This document shows positions 1 through 5,698 of a stretch of DNA of 7,546 nt, piece by piece (the first letter of the stretch is position 1; each line of letters opens with the position of its first letter). Origin of the DNA: Actinomycetota bacterium (GTDB lineage: Bacteria; Actinomycetota; Humimicrobiia; Humimicrobiales; Humimicrobiaceae); contig JAQVHC010000059.1 in the NCBI GenBank assembly GCA_028696435.1, positions 1 through 7,546 on the forward strand. Direction: 5' to 3'. The position numbers and the translations under genes are program-made. The notes beneath the pieces are model-generated. The model did not search any database. It was not told the DNA's origin and was given only the letters and a program-made list of their open reading frames with translations.

Positions 1-1569
1 GACACTGATGGTGATGGATTTGTAGAGGCTCCTGATGGTTCCAAAATTGAACTCACAGTTACTTGTCCGTTTGGATGGACAGACTGGATGGAGGCAATAA
101 GCGTTATTGCCCAGAGCGCACAGGCAGTAGGTATTAATCTTGTCAATGAAACTCCGGATCAGGGAGCATGGAACGATGCTCTTGTAAATGGTACATTCCA
201 TTCAACATTAAACAACTGGGCAATGTTAAGCAACACACCATGGACATTGTACAATCTTATGTTTAACCATCCAATCAGAGAGACGATGGGTAGCGGTAAT
301 TTTGGTAGATATGAAAATCAGGAAATATTTGACCTCGTCGACCAGCTTGCAGCCACTCCTATGTCCGATAAAGAAGCCATTCAGTCAATCTGTGAGCAGA
401 TTCAGACTATTCACCTAACAGAAATGCCCATGATTCCACTCTGGTATAATGGTGCCTGGGCACAGTACAGTGAAGTAGCATGGACAAACTGGCCTACCGC
501 AGAAGAGGATACACCTGATACCCTTCCAGTTACATGGAATGGATACTGGCAGATGGGCGGTCTTTTAACTCTGACCACATTACAGCCTGTAGAAGGAGTT
601 GAACCAGGTACAGGTACTTACCCGAGAAATGAAACTCTCTATATAAGTGGAGCAGCATGGGGTCCCGCAAATGACTGGAACCCATTTATAACATGGAGTA
701 AAGCAAATACCACAGGAACATGTGGACTTCTTTATGAATCACCATTTATGTATGATCCTCTGACCAATACGCTTACACCATTTCTTGCTGAAAGCGGAGA
801 ATGGACTGATGACAGTACTTATGTAATGAAGATAAGAGAAGGTATTAAATGGACAGATGGACAGACACTGGATGCAAATGATGTTAAATTTACCTATGAA
901 TTGGGTCAGGAATATCCTGCAATCTGGTTCTCTCCTATGTGGAACTATCTTAATGAAATTGTACTTGTTGATGATTACACACTGGAATTTAAATTTACCA
1001 ACCCGCTCTATCAGGAATGGGAAAATAACCTGTATAATATATTTATAGTTCCTGAACATATATGGAAAAATAGAACAGAAGAAGAAATAACTTCTGGGAG
1101 AAATGAAAATCCAGTTGCTTCAGGTGCTTATATGTATGAGGGTACCGGTCCGGATAGAAATATATGGAAGAGGAATGAAAACTGGTGGGCAAAAGAAGCC
1201 CTCGGGTTGGAAGTTGCTCCTAAATATATAGTTGACATTCTTTTCTCAAGCAACAATGTTGCACTCGGTTCACTTCTTAAGGGTGAAGTTGACCTTTCCA
1301 ATAACTTCCTCCCGGGTGTAGCAGAACTGGTAGATAAAGGATATGTAAAGACTTATTACCCGGAAGCTCCCTACATGGTGTCAGCCAATACAGCTATCCT
1401 GTTCCTGAACACAACCATAAAGCCGATGGATGACCCTGCTTTCAGAAGGGCGCTTGCTTTTGCTATTAATACAGATGACATTGTTAATATAGCTTATGCA
1501 GGTCTGGTAGCAAAGTCTGATCCAACCGGTCTCATGCCTCATCTTTCTGACTTCATAATTGTTAAATAA
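1..1569 (+). CDS. Family 5 oligosaccharide-binding protein, 5' end outside window, with a second truncated module
   Basis: The frame is open from base 1, so 522 residues are visible and the true start lies upstream; the ATG at 88 is internal. The product is the extracytoplasmic receptor of the ABC importer encoded downstream. Residues 1-196 match the C-terminal part of an SBP_bac_5 protein: an opening DTDGDGF loop, then FGWTDWMEA, MIPLWYNGAW and a closing NGYWQMGG. A linker (about 197-206) leads directly into a new N-terminal part: PRNETLYISG, DWNPF, YDPLTNTLTPFLAE, VMKIREGIKWTDGQ, then FRRALAFAIN near the end. This second module stops after SDPTGLMPHLSDFI, roughly half way. Normal members, from memory, are about 600 residues with one module. 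Many Trp residues and similarity to Thermotoga cello/manno-oligosaccharide receptors suggest a sugar ligand. It could be a real multi-module receptor, a decaying fusion of tandem paralogues, or an assembly error. Family assignment is secure; functional state is not. Confidence 0.85.
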   Translation, partial: DTDGDGFVEAPDGSKIELTVTCPFGWTDWMEAISVIAQSAQAVGINLVNETPDQGAWNDALVNGTFHSTLNNWAMLSNTPWTLYNLMFNHPIRETMGSGNFGRYENQEIFDLVDQLAATPMSDKEAIQSICEQIQTIHLTEMPMIPLWYNGAWAQYSEVAWTNWPTAEEDTPDTLPVTWNGYWQMGGLLTLTTLQPVEGVEPGTGTYPRNETLYISGAAWGPANDWNPFITWSKANTTGTCGLLYESPFMYDPLTNTLTPFLAESGEWTDDSTYVMKIREGIKWTDGQTLDANDVKFTYELGQEYPAIWFSPMWNYLNEIVLVDDYTLEFKFTNPLYQEWENNLYNIFIVPEHIWKNRTEEEITSGRNENPVASGAYMYEGTGPDRNIWKRNENWWAKEALGLEVAPKYIVDILFSSNNVALGSLLKGEVDLSNNFLPGVAELVDKGYVKTYYPEAPYMVSANTAILFLNTTIKPMDDPAFRRALAFAINTDDIVNIAYAGLVAKSDPTGLMPHLSDFIIVK

Positions 1570-1586
1570 GACAGGTCAGGACAGGT
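1570..1586. repeat. GACAGGT direct repeat, 10-base period
   Basis: GACAGGT occurs at 1570-1576 and again at 1580-1586, right after the stop codon of the binding-protein gene and just before a TATAAT hexamer. A 10-base period places both copies on one face of the helix, which would suit a regulator binding site. No known regulator is recognised, and two 7-mers could occur by chance. Confidence 0.35.
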
Positions 1587-1606
1587 AGTGCAAATTGTAG
1601 TATAAT
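1578..1606 (+). promoter_or_regulatory. Possible sigma-70 type promoter before the permease genes
   Basis: A perfect -10 hexamer TATAAT is at 1601-1606. Seventeen bases upstream sits AGGACA (1578-1583), which matches four of six positions of TTGACA. Transcription would start near 1612-1614, inside the 5' arm of the following hairpin, which would spoil that terminator for transcripts starting here. It could give the permease/ATPase genes a transcript separate from the receptor gene. TATAAT is common in AT-rich spacers, so this is tentative. Confidence 0.3.
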
Positions 1607-1610
1607 TAAA

Positions 1611-1650
1611 CGCCCCTCCCTATAAAATATTGCGGGAGGGGCGGATTTTT
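1611..1650 (+). terminator. Intrinsic terminator or attenuator after the binding-protein gene
   Basis: CGCCCCTCCC (1611-1620) pairs perfectly with GGGAGGGGCG (1634-1643), a 10-bp GC-rich stem with a 13-base AT-rich loop. The sequence GA and five T's follow (1646-1650). It stands out strongly from the AT-rich surroundings. It lies between the receptor gene and the permeases, a usual place for partial termination that keeps receptor mRNA more abundant than membrane-component mRNA. Whether it stops or only reduces transcription cannot be read from the sequence. Confidence 0.8.
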
Positions 1651-1693
1651 ATAACTTAATAACTTAAAATTTATTATTATAGAAGGAGGTAGT

Positions 1694-2680
1694 GTGAAGC
1701 GTTATTTTGGTAGAAAGACAATAATCTACCTATCTACCTTTTTCCTGGCAGTAACAGTAGACTGGGCAATACCACGGTTAATGCCCGGCGACCCTATCAT
1801 GAATCTGTTATCAAGGGTTTCTGTACGTGCGGAAGCATCTGAAGCTATGTATGGATATTATACAAAAGCTTTTGGACTTGATATTCCAGTATGGAAACAG
1901 TATATAAATTTCTGGATTGCCCTTTTCCATGGGGACCTTGGCACAAGTGTCTATCTATTTCCCCAAAAAGTAGTTGATGTAATAATAATGGCTGTTCCTT
2001 ATAGTATAGCCCTCCTTGTTCCAGCAATATTGCTTAGTTTTTATACGGGGAACAAATTCGGAGCATTTGCAGCACGAACAAAAATTCTTGATAATACCCT
2101 GCTTCCAGTTGGATACTTGCTTACAGCAGCTCCTTATATGTGGCTCGGAATTTTACTTGCCTGGTCACTTGGAATTGTTGTAGGTATTTTCCCCACTGCA
2201 GGTGCATATGACTTTAATATGGCGCCTTCATTTTCATGGCCTTTTATCTTTAGCCTGATCAAGCACTGGTTTTTGCCTTTTCTTTCACTATTTTTAGTAC
2301 AATTCGGTGGCTGGGCAATTGGAATGAGAAATATGATTATATATGAACTTGAATCTGATTATTCCCATTATCTTGAATCACTTGGAGCACCCAGATCATT
2401 AATTAGAAAATACGCATACAGAAATGCGCTGCTTCCACAGATAACAGGACTGGCCCTCCAGCTCGGTGTAATTGTTGCAGGTTCACTGGTTACAGAAGTT
2501 GTTTTCTCCTATCCCGGACTCGGGAGTCTTATTCTTTCAGCTATTCAGAACAAAGATTATTTCTTAATACAGGGGTGTTTTCTTTTTATAATAATTGGAG
2601 TATTAATTGCTAATTTCTTTATTGATATTGCTTACGTTATTATAGACCCGAGAACAAGACTCGGAATGGCAGGAGAGTAA
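1694..2680 (+). CDS. ABC oligosaccharide/oligopeptide-type permease, DppB-like
   Basis: This is a 328-residue inner-membrane subunit that would form half of the translocation pore of the importer. The N-terminal segment (residues about 8-28) is followed by the family motif IPRLMPGDP (26-34), a periplasmic loop, and hydrophobic segments near 96-117, 134-165, 191-212, 247-271 and 289-317. The ATPase-contacting EAA loop of the BPD_transp_1 fold covers about 217-250, with SLGAPRSLIRKYAYRNALLP as its core. The C-terminal DPRTRLG is typical of the family, and the length is normal. The start is GTG, chosen because AGAAGGAGGT (1681-1690) lies just upstream; the first in-frame ATG is at M30, inside the first conserved region. 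Spacing to the GTG is short (3-4 bases), offset by a near-perfect Shine-Dalgarno. The DppC-like partner follows after 5 bases. Peptide specificity should not be assumed. Confidence 0.95.
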   Translation: MKRYFGRKTIIYLSTFFLAVTVDWAIPRLMPGDPIMNLLSRVSVRAEASEAMYGYYTKAFGLDIPVWKQYINFWIALFHGDLGTSVYLFPQKVVDVIIMAVPYSIALLVPAILLSFYTGNKFGAFAARTKILDNTLLPVGYLLTAAPYMWLGILLAWSLGIVVGIFPTAGAYDFNMAPSFSWPFIFSLIKHWFLPFLSLFLVQFGGWAIGMRNMIIYELESDYSHYLESLGAPRSLIRKYAYRNALLPQITGLALQLGVIVAGSLVTEVVFSYPGLGSLILSAIQNKDYFLIQGCFLFIIIGVLIANFFIDIAYVIIDPRTRLGMAGE

Positions 2681-2685
2681 CTATC

Positions 2686-3600
2686 ATGAATAAAAAAAAG
2701 AATAATATAGAAAAAGAATTAGAAAAAAAAGATAAGATTCCTCAAAAAAAACCAAAAAAAATAAATGAATTTGCTTATTTTGCTTTAAGAAATACAAAAC
2801 TAAAGGTCGGACTTAGTGTTGTTCTTTTCTTTCTTGTAGTTGCTATTATAGGACCATTTTTCACTGATTATAAATGGAATGCCTATATAGGCCCCGTATC
2901 GCAGCCACCATCGTTAGAATACTGGATGGGCACAACTACATTCGGGCAGGATGTTTATACCCAGTTCGTAGAGGGCTTAAGAGCATCATTTATTGTAGGT
3001 ATTATAGGTGGAGGAATTGCAACACTTATAGGAATAATTATTGGTTTTACCGCAGGTTACCGTGGTGGAATAGTAGATGAAGTTTTAAATATTATAACAA
3101 ATATAGTTCTTGTAATCCCTACATTTGCTTTACTTCTCATAATAGCAGCATATCTTAAAGTAAGAGGCATTCTTATGGAAAGCATCTTTATTGGCTTTAC
3201 CGCCTGGCCCTGGGCAGCAAGGGCTATAAGAGCTCAAACATTTTCACTGCGTTCCAGAGAATTTGTTGACCTGGCTAGAATAAGCGGAATGAAGTCCTAT
3301 AAAATTATCTTTACCGAAATTGCACCAAATATGATGTCCTATCTACTGATGACATTTATTCTTCAGTTTGGAGGAGCTATTCTTATTGCTGCTACTCTTG
3401 ACTTTATCGGATTAGGTCCGACAAATGCAGTTTCGCTTGGCCTTATGATGAACTATGCAGTGCTCTGGGGAGCTCTTGAGTTCGGTATCTGGTGGTGGTT
3501 TGTCCCACCCGGCCTGGCTATAATGCTTATTGTAGGGTCATTATATATTATGAATGTTGGACTGGATGAAGTTTTTAACCCGAAGCTGAGGGAGATGTAA
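2686..3600 (+). CDS. ABC oligosaccharide/oligopeptide-type permease, DppC-like
   Basis: This 304-residue inner-membrane subunit is the second half of the pore. It opens with an unusual charged cytoplasmic tail holding 11 lysines in residues 3-25, encoded by four runs of eight A's. The first membrane helix is at about 41-60. The family motif MGTTTFGQDVYTQ (81-93) follows, then helices near 101-123, 132-155, 162-178, 222-241 and 268-290. The EAA loop lies at about 191-220 (REFVDLARISGMKSYKIIF onward), followed by DFIGLGP. The length is normal for DppC-type proteins. The ATG is 5 bases after the upstream stop, and AGGAGAG (2671-2677), inside the end of the previous gene, provides the ribosome site. 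The next gene starts 4 bases after the stop, so co-transcription and coupled translation are likely. Confidence 0.95.
   Translation: MNKKKNNIEKELEKKDKIPQKKPKKINEFAYFALRNTKLKVGLSVVLFFLVVAIIGPFFTDYKWNAYIGPVSQPPSLEYWMGTTTFGQDVYTQFVEGLRASFIVGIIGGGIATLIGIIIGFTAGYRGGIVDEVLNIITNIVLVIPTFALLLIIAAYLKVRGILMESIFIGFTAWPWAARAIRAQTFSLRSREFVDLARISGMKSYKIIFTEIAPNMMSYLLMTFILQFGGAILIAATLDFIGLGPTNAVSLGLMMNYAVLWGALEFGIWWWFVPPGLAIMLIVGSLYIMNVGLDEVFNPKLREM
2692..2761 (+). repeat. Four A8 homopolymer tracts in the permease 5' coding region
   Basis: Runs of exactly eight A's occur at 2692-2699, 2723-2730, 2744-2751 and 2754-2761, all within the first 26 codons of the DppC-like gene. They encode the lysine-rich tail. 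Such tracts are prone to polymerase slippage, so the reading frame here could vary by mutation or in the transcript. The frame is intact as given. Confidence 0.8.
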
Positions 3601-3604
3601 GAAA

Positions 3605-4567
3605 ATGAGTTTACAAATAAAAAATCTTGTAGTTTATTATCAGACTCTTAGAGGTTATGTTAAGGCACTCGACGATGTTACATTTTCCATCAGTGATGGA
3701 GAAATAATGGGTCTTGCAGGTGAATCTGGCTGCGGCAAAACAACACTCGGAAACAGCCTTATCCGGTTAGAACCCCCCATGAAATATATTAAAGGTGATG
3801 TTGAATTAGACAACGAAAAGTTACCGGTATGGAACTCATCTCAAATGAATGCTTTTAGATTTAAAAAAATTTCTATCATACCCCAGTATGCAATGAATGC
3901 CCTGAATCCTACGATAAAAATAGGAAAAATGATATCAGAGTTATTAAGTTCCAGGAAGTTTAATTATAAAAAAATCAAACCTGAATTGGAAAGAAGACTG
4001 GATCTTGTTGAACTAACCCACGATGTATTGAATATGTACCCTATAGAATTATCTGGTGGGATGAAACAGAGGATGGTGCTGGTTCTTTCTACTTTACTTG
4101 ACCCATCGCTCCTTATAGCAGACGAAATTACTTCAGCACTTGATGTTTCAACCCAGAAAGCTGTAGCAGAAATGCTTGTTGAATTCAGAAACAGAAAATT
4201 TGTTAAAAGCATGATAGTAATTACTCACGATATATCAATACTTTATCAAATAGCTGATAGTATTCTGGTGATGTATGCAGGTAAGCTTGCAGAAAAAGCT
4301 TCTACAAATGTAATAGTAAATACACCCCGGCATCCATATACAAAGCTGCTTATTTCATCACTTCCAAAAGTAGGAGTAAGATATACAGAAAAGAAGTTAT
4401 CAGGTATTCCTGGTAATACACCACTGCTGCTAGACCCTCCGGCTGGATGCCGCTTTAGAGATAGGTGTCCTGTTGCATTTGACAGGTGTTTTGAAGAGCC
4501 ACCATTTGTTGAAATCGAAAAAGATCATTATATTGCTTGCTGGAAGGAGTGCACAGAGAATGATTAA
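3605..4567 (+). CDS. ABC transporter ATPase, DppD/OppD-like
   Basis: This 320-residue cytoplasmic ATPase powers import together with the ATPase encoded next. Visible elements are Walker A GESGCGKT (39-46), Q-loop Gln94 in IPQYAMNALNP, signature LSGGM (149-153), Walker B LLIADE ending at Glu174, D-loop SALD (177-180) and switch His208 in VITHD. All catalytic residues are present. The residue after Walker B Glu is Ile, where most relatives have Pro. The C-terminal oligo_HPY region begins at HPYTKLLISSLP (about 243-254) and ends with four cysteines (C282, C288, C295, C312) spaced CX5CX6CX16C. Cysteines at this position bind a [4Fe-4S] cluster in some DppD structures; that is family knowledge, not shown here. 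The ATG lies 4 bases after the permease stop with GGGAG about 10 bases upstream. Its last 8 bases overlap the start of the next ATPase gene. Confidence 0.95.
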   Translation: MSLQIKNLVVYYQTLRGYVKALDDVTFSISDGEIMGLAGESGCGKTTLGNSLIRLEPPMKYIKGDVELDNEKLPVWNSSQMNAFRFKKISIIPQYAMNALNPTIKIGKMISELLSSRKFNYKKIKPELERRLDLVELTHDVLNMYPIELSGGMKQRMVLVLSTLLDPSLLIADEITSALDVSTQKAVAEMLVEFRNRKFVKSMIVITHDISILYQIADSILVMYAGKLAEKASTNVIVNTPRHPYTKLLISSLPKVGVRYTEKKLSGIPGNTPLLLDPPAGCRFRDRCPVAFDRCFEEPPFVEIEKDHYIACWKECTEND

Positions 4568-5498
4568 ACTTGAGAAAGTATCAAAAACCTATAGAACAGG
4601 AACATTTGGTGGAAAATTACTCCCGGCAGTTGTTGATGTAAGTTTTGATGTCAGGGATGGGGAGGTTGTTTCATTGATTGGAGAAAGCGGCAGTGGTAAG
4701 AGCACTATAGGAAAAATGATTTTACGTCTTATTACTATAACATCTGGCAGGATACTATTTAATGATATTGATATATCCACTATTAAAGAAGGAGATTTAA
4801 AGAATTACTACCATGATGTTCAGAGTGTATTCCAGGATCCTTTTAGTTCTTACAATCCTATTTTTAAAGCTGATAGAATATTTTCTATAATCAGACAGGA
4901 ATTTTTCCCGAAAGTTAAAGACAGCCAGTGGAATGAAAAAGTAGATAGTTCACTTAAAGCTGTAGGCTTAAATCCCGACCAGGTTCTTAACAAGTTCCCC
5001 CACCAGTTAAGCGGTGGCCAACTTCAGCGATTTCTTATTGCCCGTGCACTGCTTCTCGATATTAAATTTCTTGTAGCGGATGAGATTATAAGTATGCTTG
5101 ATGCTTCCACACGCGTTGATGTCTTGAATTTGCTAGCAGAATTGAAGTCAAAAGGGTTATCTATTCTCTTTATAACCCATGATCTGTCACTGGGTTATTA
5201 TATTAGTGAAAGAGCAATAATTCTTTACAGGGGATGCATAGTAGAAATGGGCGACACTAAAAAAATATACTTTGACCCTATCCATCCCTATACAAAGATG
5301 CTCATGGCTTCTGTACCACGTCTGGATAAAAAATGGGAAAAAGTCGAAGTAGAACTTAAAGCAAAACAGGCAGAAATTACTGAAGGTTGTGTCTATTATG
5401 AAAGGTGTAAATCTCCACGCAGGAGCACAAAATGCAACTTAAAAAGGCCCGATCTCGTAGAAGTAAGTCCTGGTCATTTTGCATCCTGTTTTTTATAG
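4560..5498 (+). CDS. ABC transporter ATPase, DppF/OppF-like
   Basis: This 312-residue ATPase pairs with the upstream one. Visible elements are Walker A GESGSGKST (41-49), Q-loop Gln92 in SVFQDPFSSYNP, signature LSGGQLQR (150-157), Walker B FLVADE ending at Glu175, SMLDAST (178-184) and switch His207 in FITHD. As in its partner, Ile follows the Walker B Glu. The oligo_HPY tail begins at HPYTKML (242-248) and carries four cysteines (C277, C283, C292, C310). The start is the ATG at 4560: AAGGAG (4544-4549) lies 10 bases upstream, and the protein then begins MIKLEKVSKTY as in the family. An in-frame ATG at 4473 would add 29 residues that merely re-read the end of the upstream gene. The 8-base overlap implies translational coupling, sensible for two ATPases needed in equal amounts. 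Confidence 0.95.
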   Translation: MIKLEKVSKTYRTGTFGGKLLPAVVDVSFDVRDGEVVSLIGESGSGKSTIGKMILRLITITSGRILFNDIDISTIKEGDLKNYYHDVQSVFQDPFSSYNPIFKADRIFSIIRQEFFPKVKDSQWNEKVDSSLKAVGLNPDQVLNKFPHQLSGGQLQRFLIARALLLDIKFLVADEIISMLDASTRVDVLNLLAELKSKGLSILFITHDLSLGYYISERAIILYRGCIVEMGDTKKIYFDPIHPYTKMLMASVPRLDKKWEKVEVELKAKQAEITEGCVYYERCKSPRRSTKCNLKRPDLVEVSPGHFASCFL

Positions 5499-5528
5499 AT
5501 AGAAATAATTTTTATAGACAGAGATAAT
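5491..5528. repeat. 19-base tandem repeat spanning the last ATPase stop codon
   Basis: TTTTATAGATAGAAATAAT (5491-5509) is followed directly by TTTTATAGACAGAGATAAT (5510-5528), with two mismatches in 19. The TAG stop of the DppF-like gene (5496-5498) lies in the first copy. This looks like a small slippage duplication that has since drifted; no function is evident. Confidence 0.7.
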
Positions 5529-5686
5529 ATTCTATATATTCTATAAATATTATTTATAGCGAAATAATTGCAACAAATAAGGAACCTGGAGTTATCTTTT
5601 AAAAGAATAGCATGTTTATGGCTATATATTTTCTTTTTACTATTTTGTGCCTTTAAAAAGAAATGTTAACACTTTTAATCAAAGCA
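5499..5686. other. AT-rich convergent intergenic junction
   Basis: This 188-base spacer separates the two convergent genes and shows no credible gene. It holds the second copy of the 19-base repeat, an AU-only style hairpin (CTATAAAT at 5541-5548 pairing with ATTTATAG at 5552-5559), the palindrome TCTTTTAAAAGA (5595-5606), a candidate terminator (5607-5638) and the first copy of the 12-base repeat (5675-5686). In contrast to the gap at 1570-1693, there is no GC-rich hairpin. Confidence 0.7.
5595..5638. terminator. Weak, possibly bidirectional terminator
   Basis: ATAGCAT (5607-5613) pairs with ATGGCTAT (5618-5625) around a GTTT loop, with one bulged G. On the + strand the hairpin is followed by a T-rich tail (ATATTTTCTTTTT, 5626-5638). 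On the - strand the tail reads TCTTTT (complement of 5601-5606). It could end both convergent transcripts. The stem is short, so confidence is modest. Confidence 0.4.
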
Positions 5687-5698
5687 TTAATCAAAGCA
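5675..5698. repeat. 12-base perfect tandem duplication of the GH2 gene's 3' end
   Basis: TTAATCAAAGCA occurs at 5675-5686 and again at 5687-5698 without a mismatch. Read on the - strand this is TGCTTTGATTAA twice, that is Cys-Phe-Asp-stop followed in frame by a second Cys-Phe-Asp-stop. The stop codon of the GH2 gene (5687-5689) thus has an in-frame back-up 12 bases later. Confidence 0.85.

Noticed and set aside
88..90. ATG at 88 as the start of the binding-protein gene
   Set aside because: It lies within the conserved GWTDWMEA motif; the frame is open and family-like from base 1, and there is no ribosome site or signal peptide.
739..1059. Open frames at 739-1059 (-) and 857-1048 (+)
   Set aside because: Both lie inside the well-supported binding-protein gene, have no recognisable family and look like chance frames.
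1567..1693. Frameshift as the cause of the truncated second receptor module
   Set aside because: No frame after 1569 continues the family sequence, and only 124 bases remain before the permease gene, so the missing part is absent rather than out of frame.
1845..3080. Open frames at 1845-2027 (-) and 2874-3080 (+)
   Set aside because: They are short shadows of the two permease genes without ribosome sites or family features.
4473..4559. In-frame upstream ATG that would lengthen the DppF-like ATPase by 29 residues
   Set aside because: The added stretch re-reads the end of the upstream ATPase gene and has no family similarity. The ATG at 4560 has AAGGAG at the right distance and yields the family N-terminus.
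3964..4780. Open frames at 3964-4212 (-) and 4589-4780 (-)
   Set aside because: They are antisense shadows of the ATPase genes; their Ser/Thr/Ile-rich composition is that of the complement of coding DNA.
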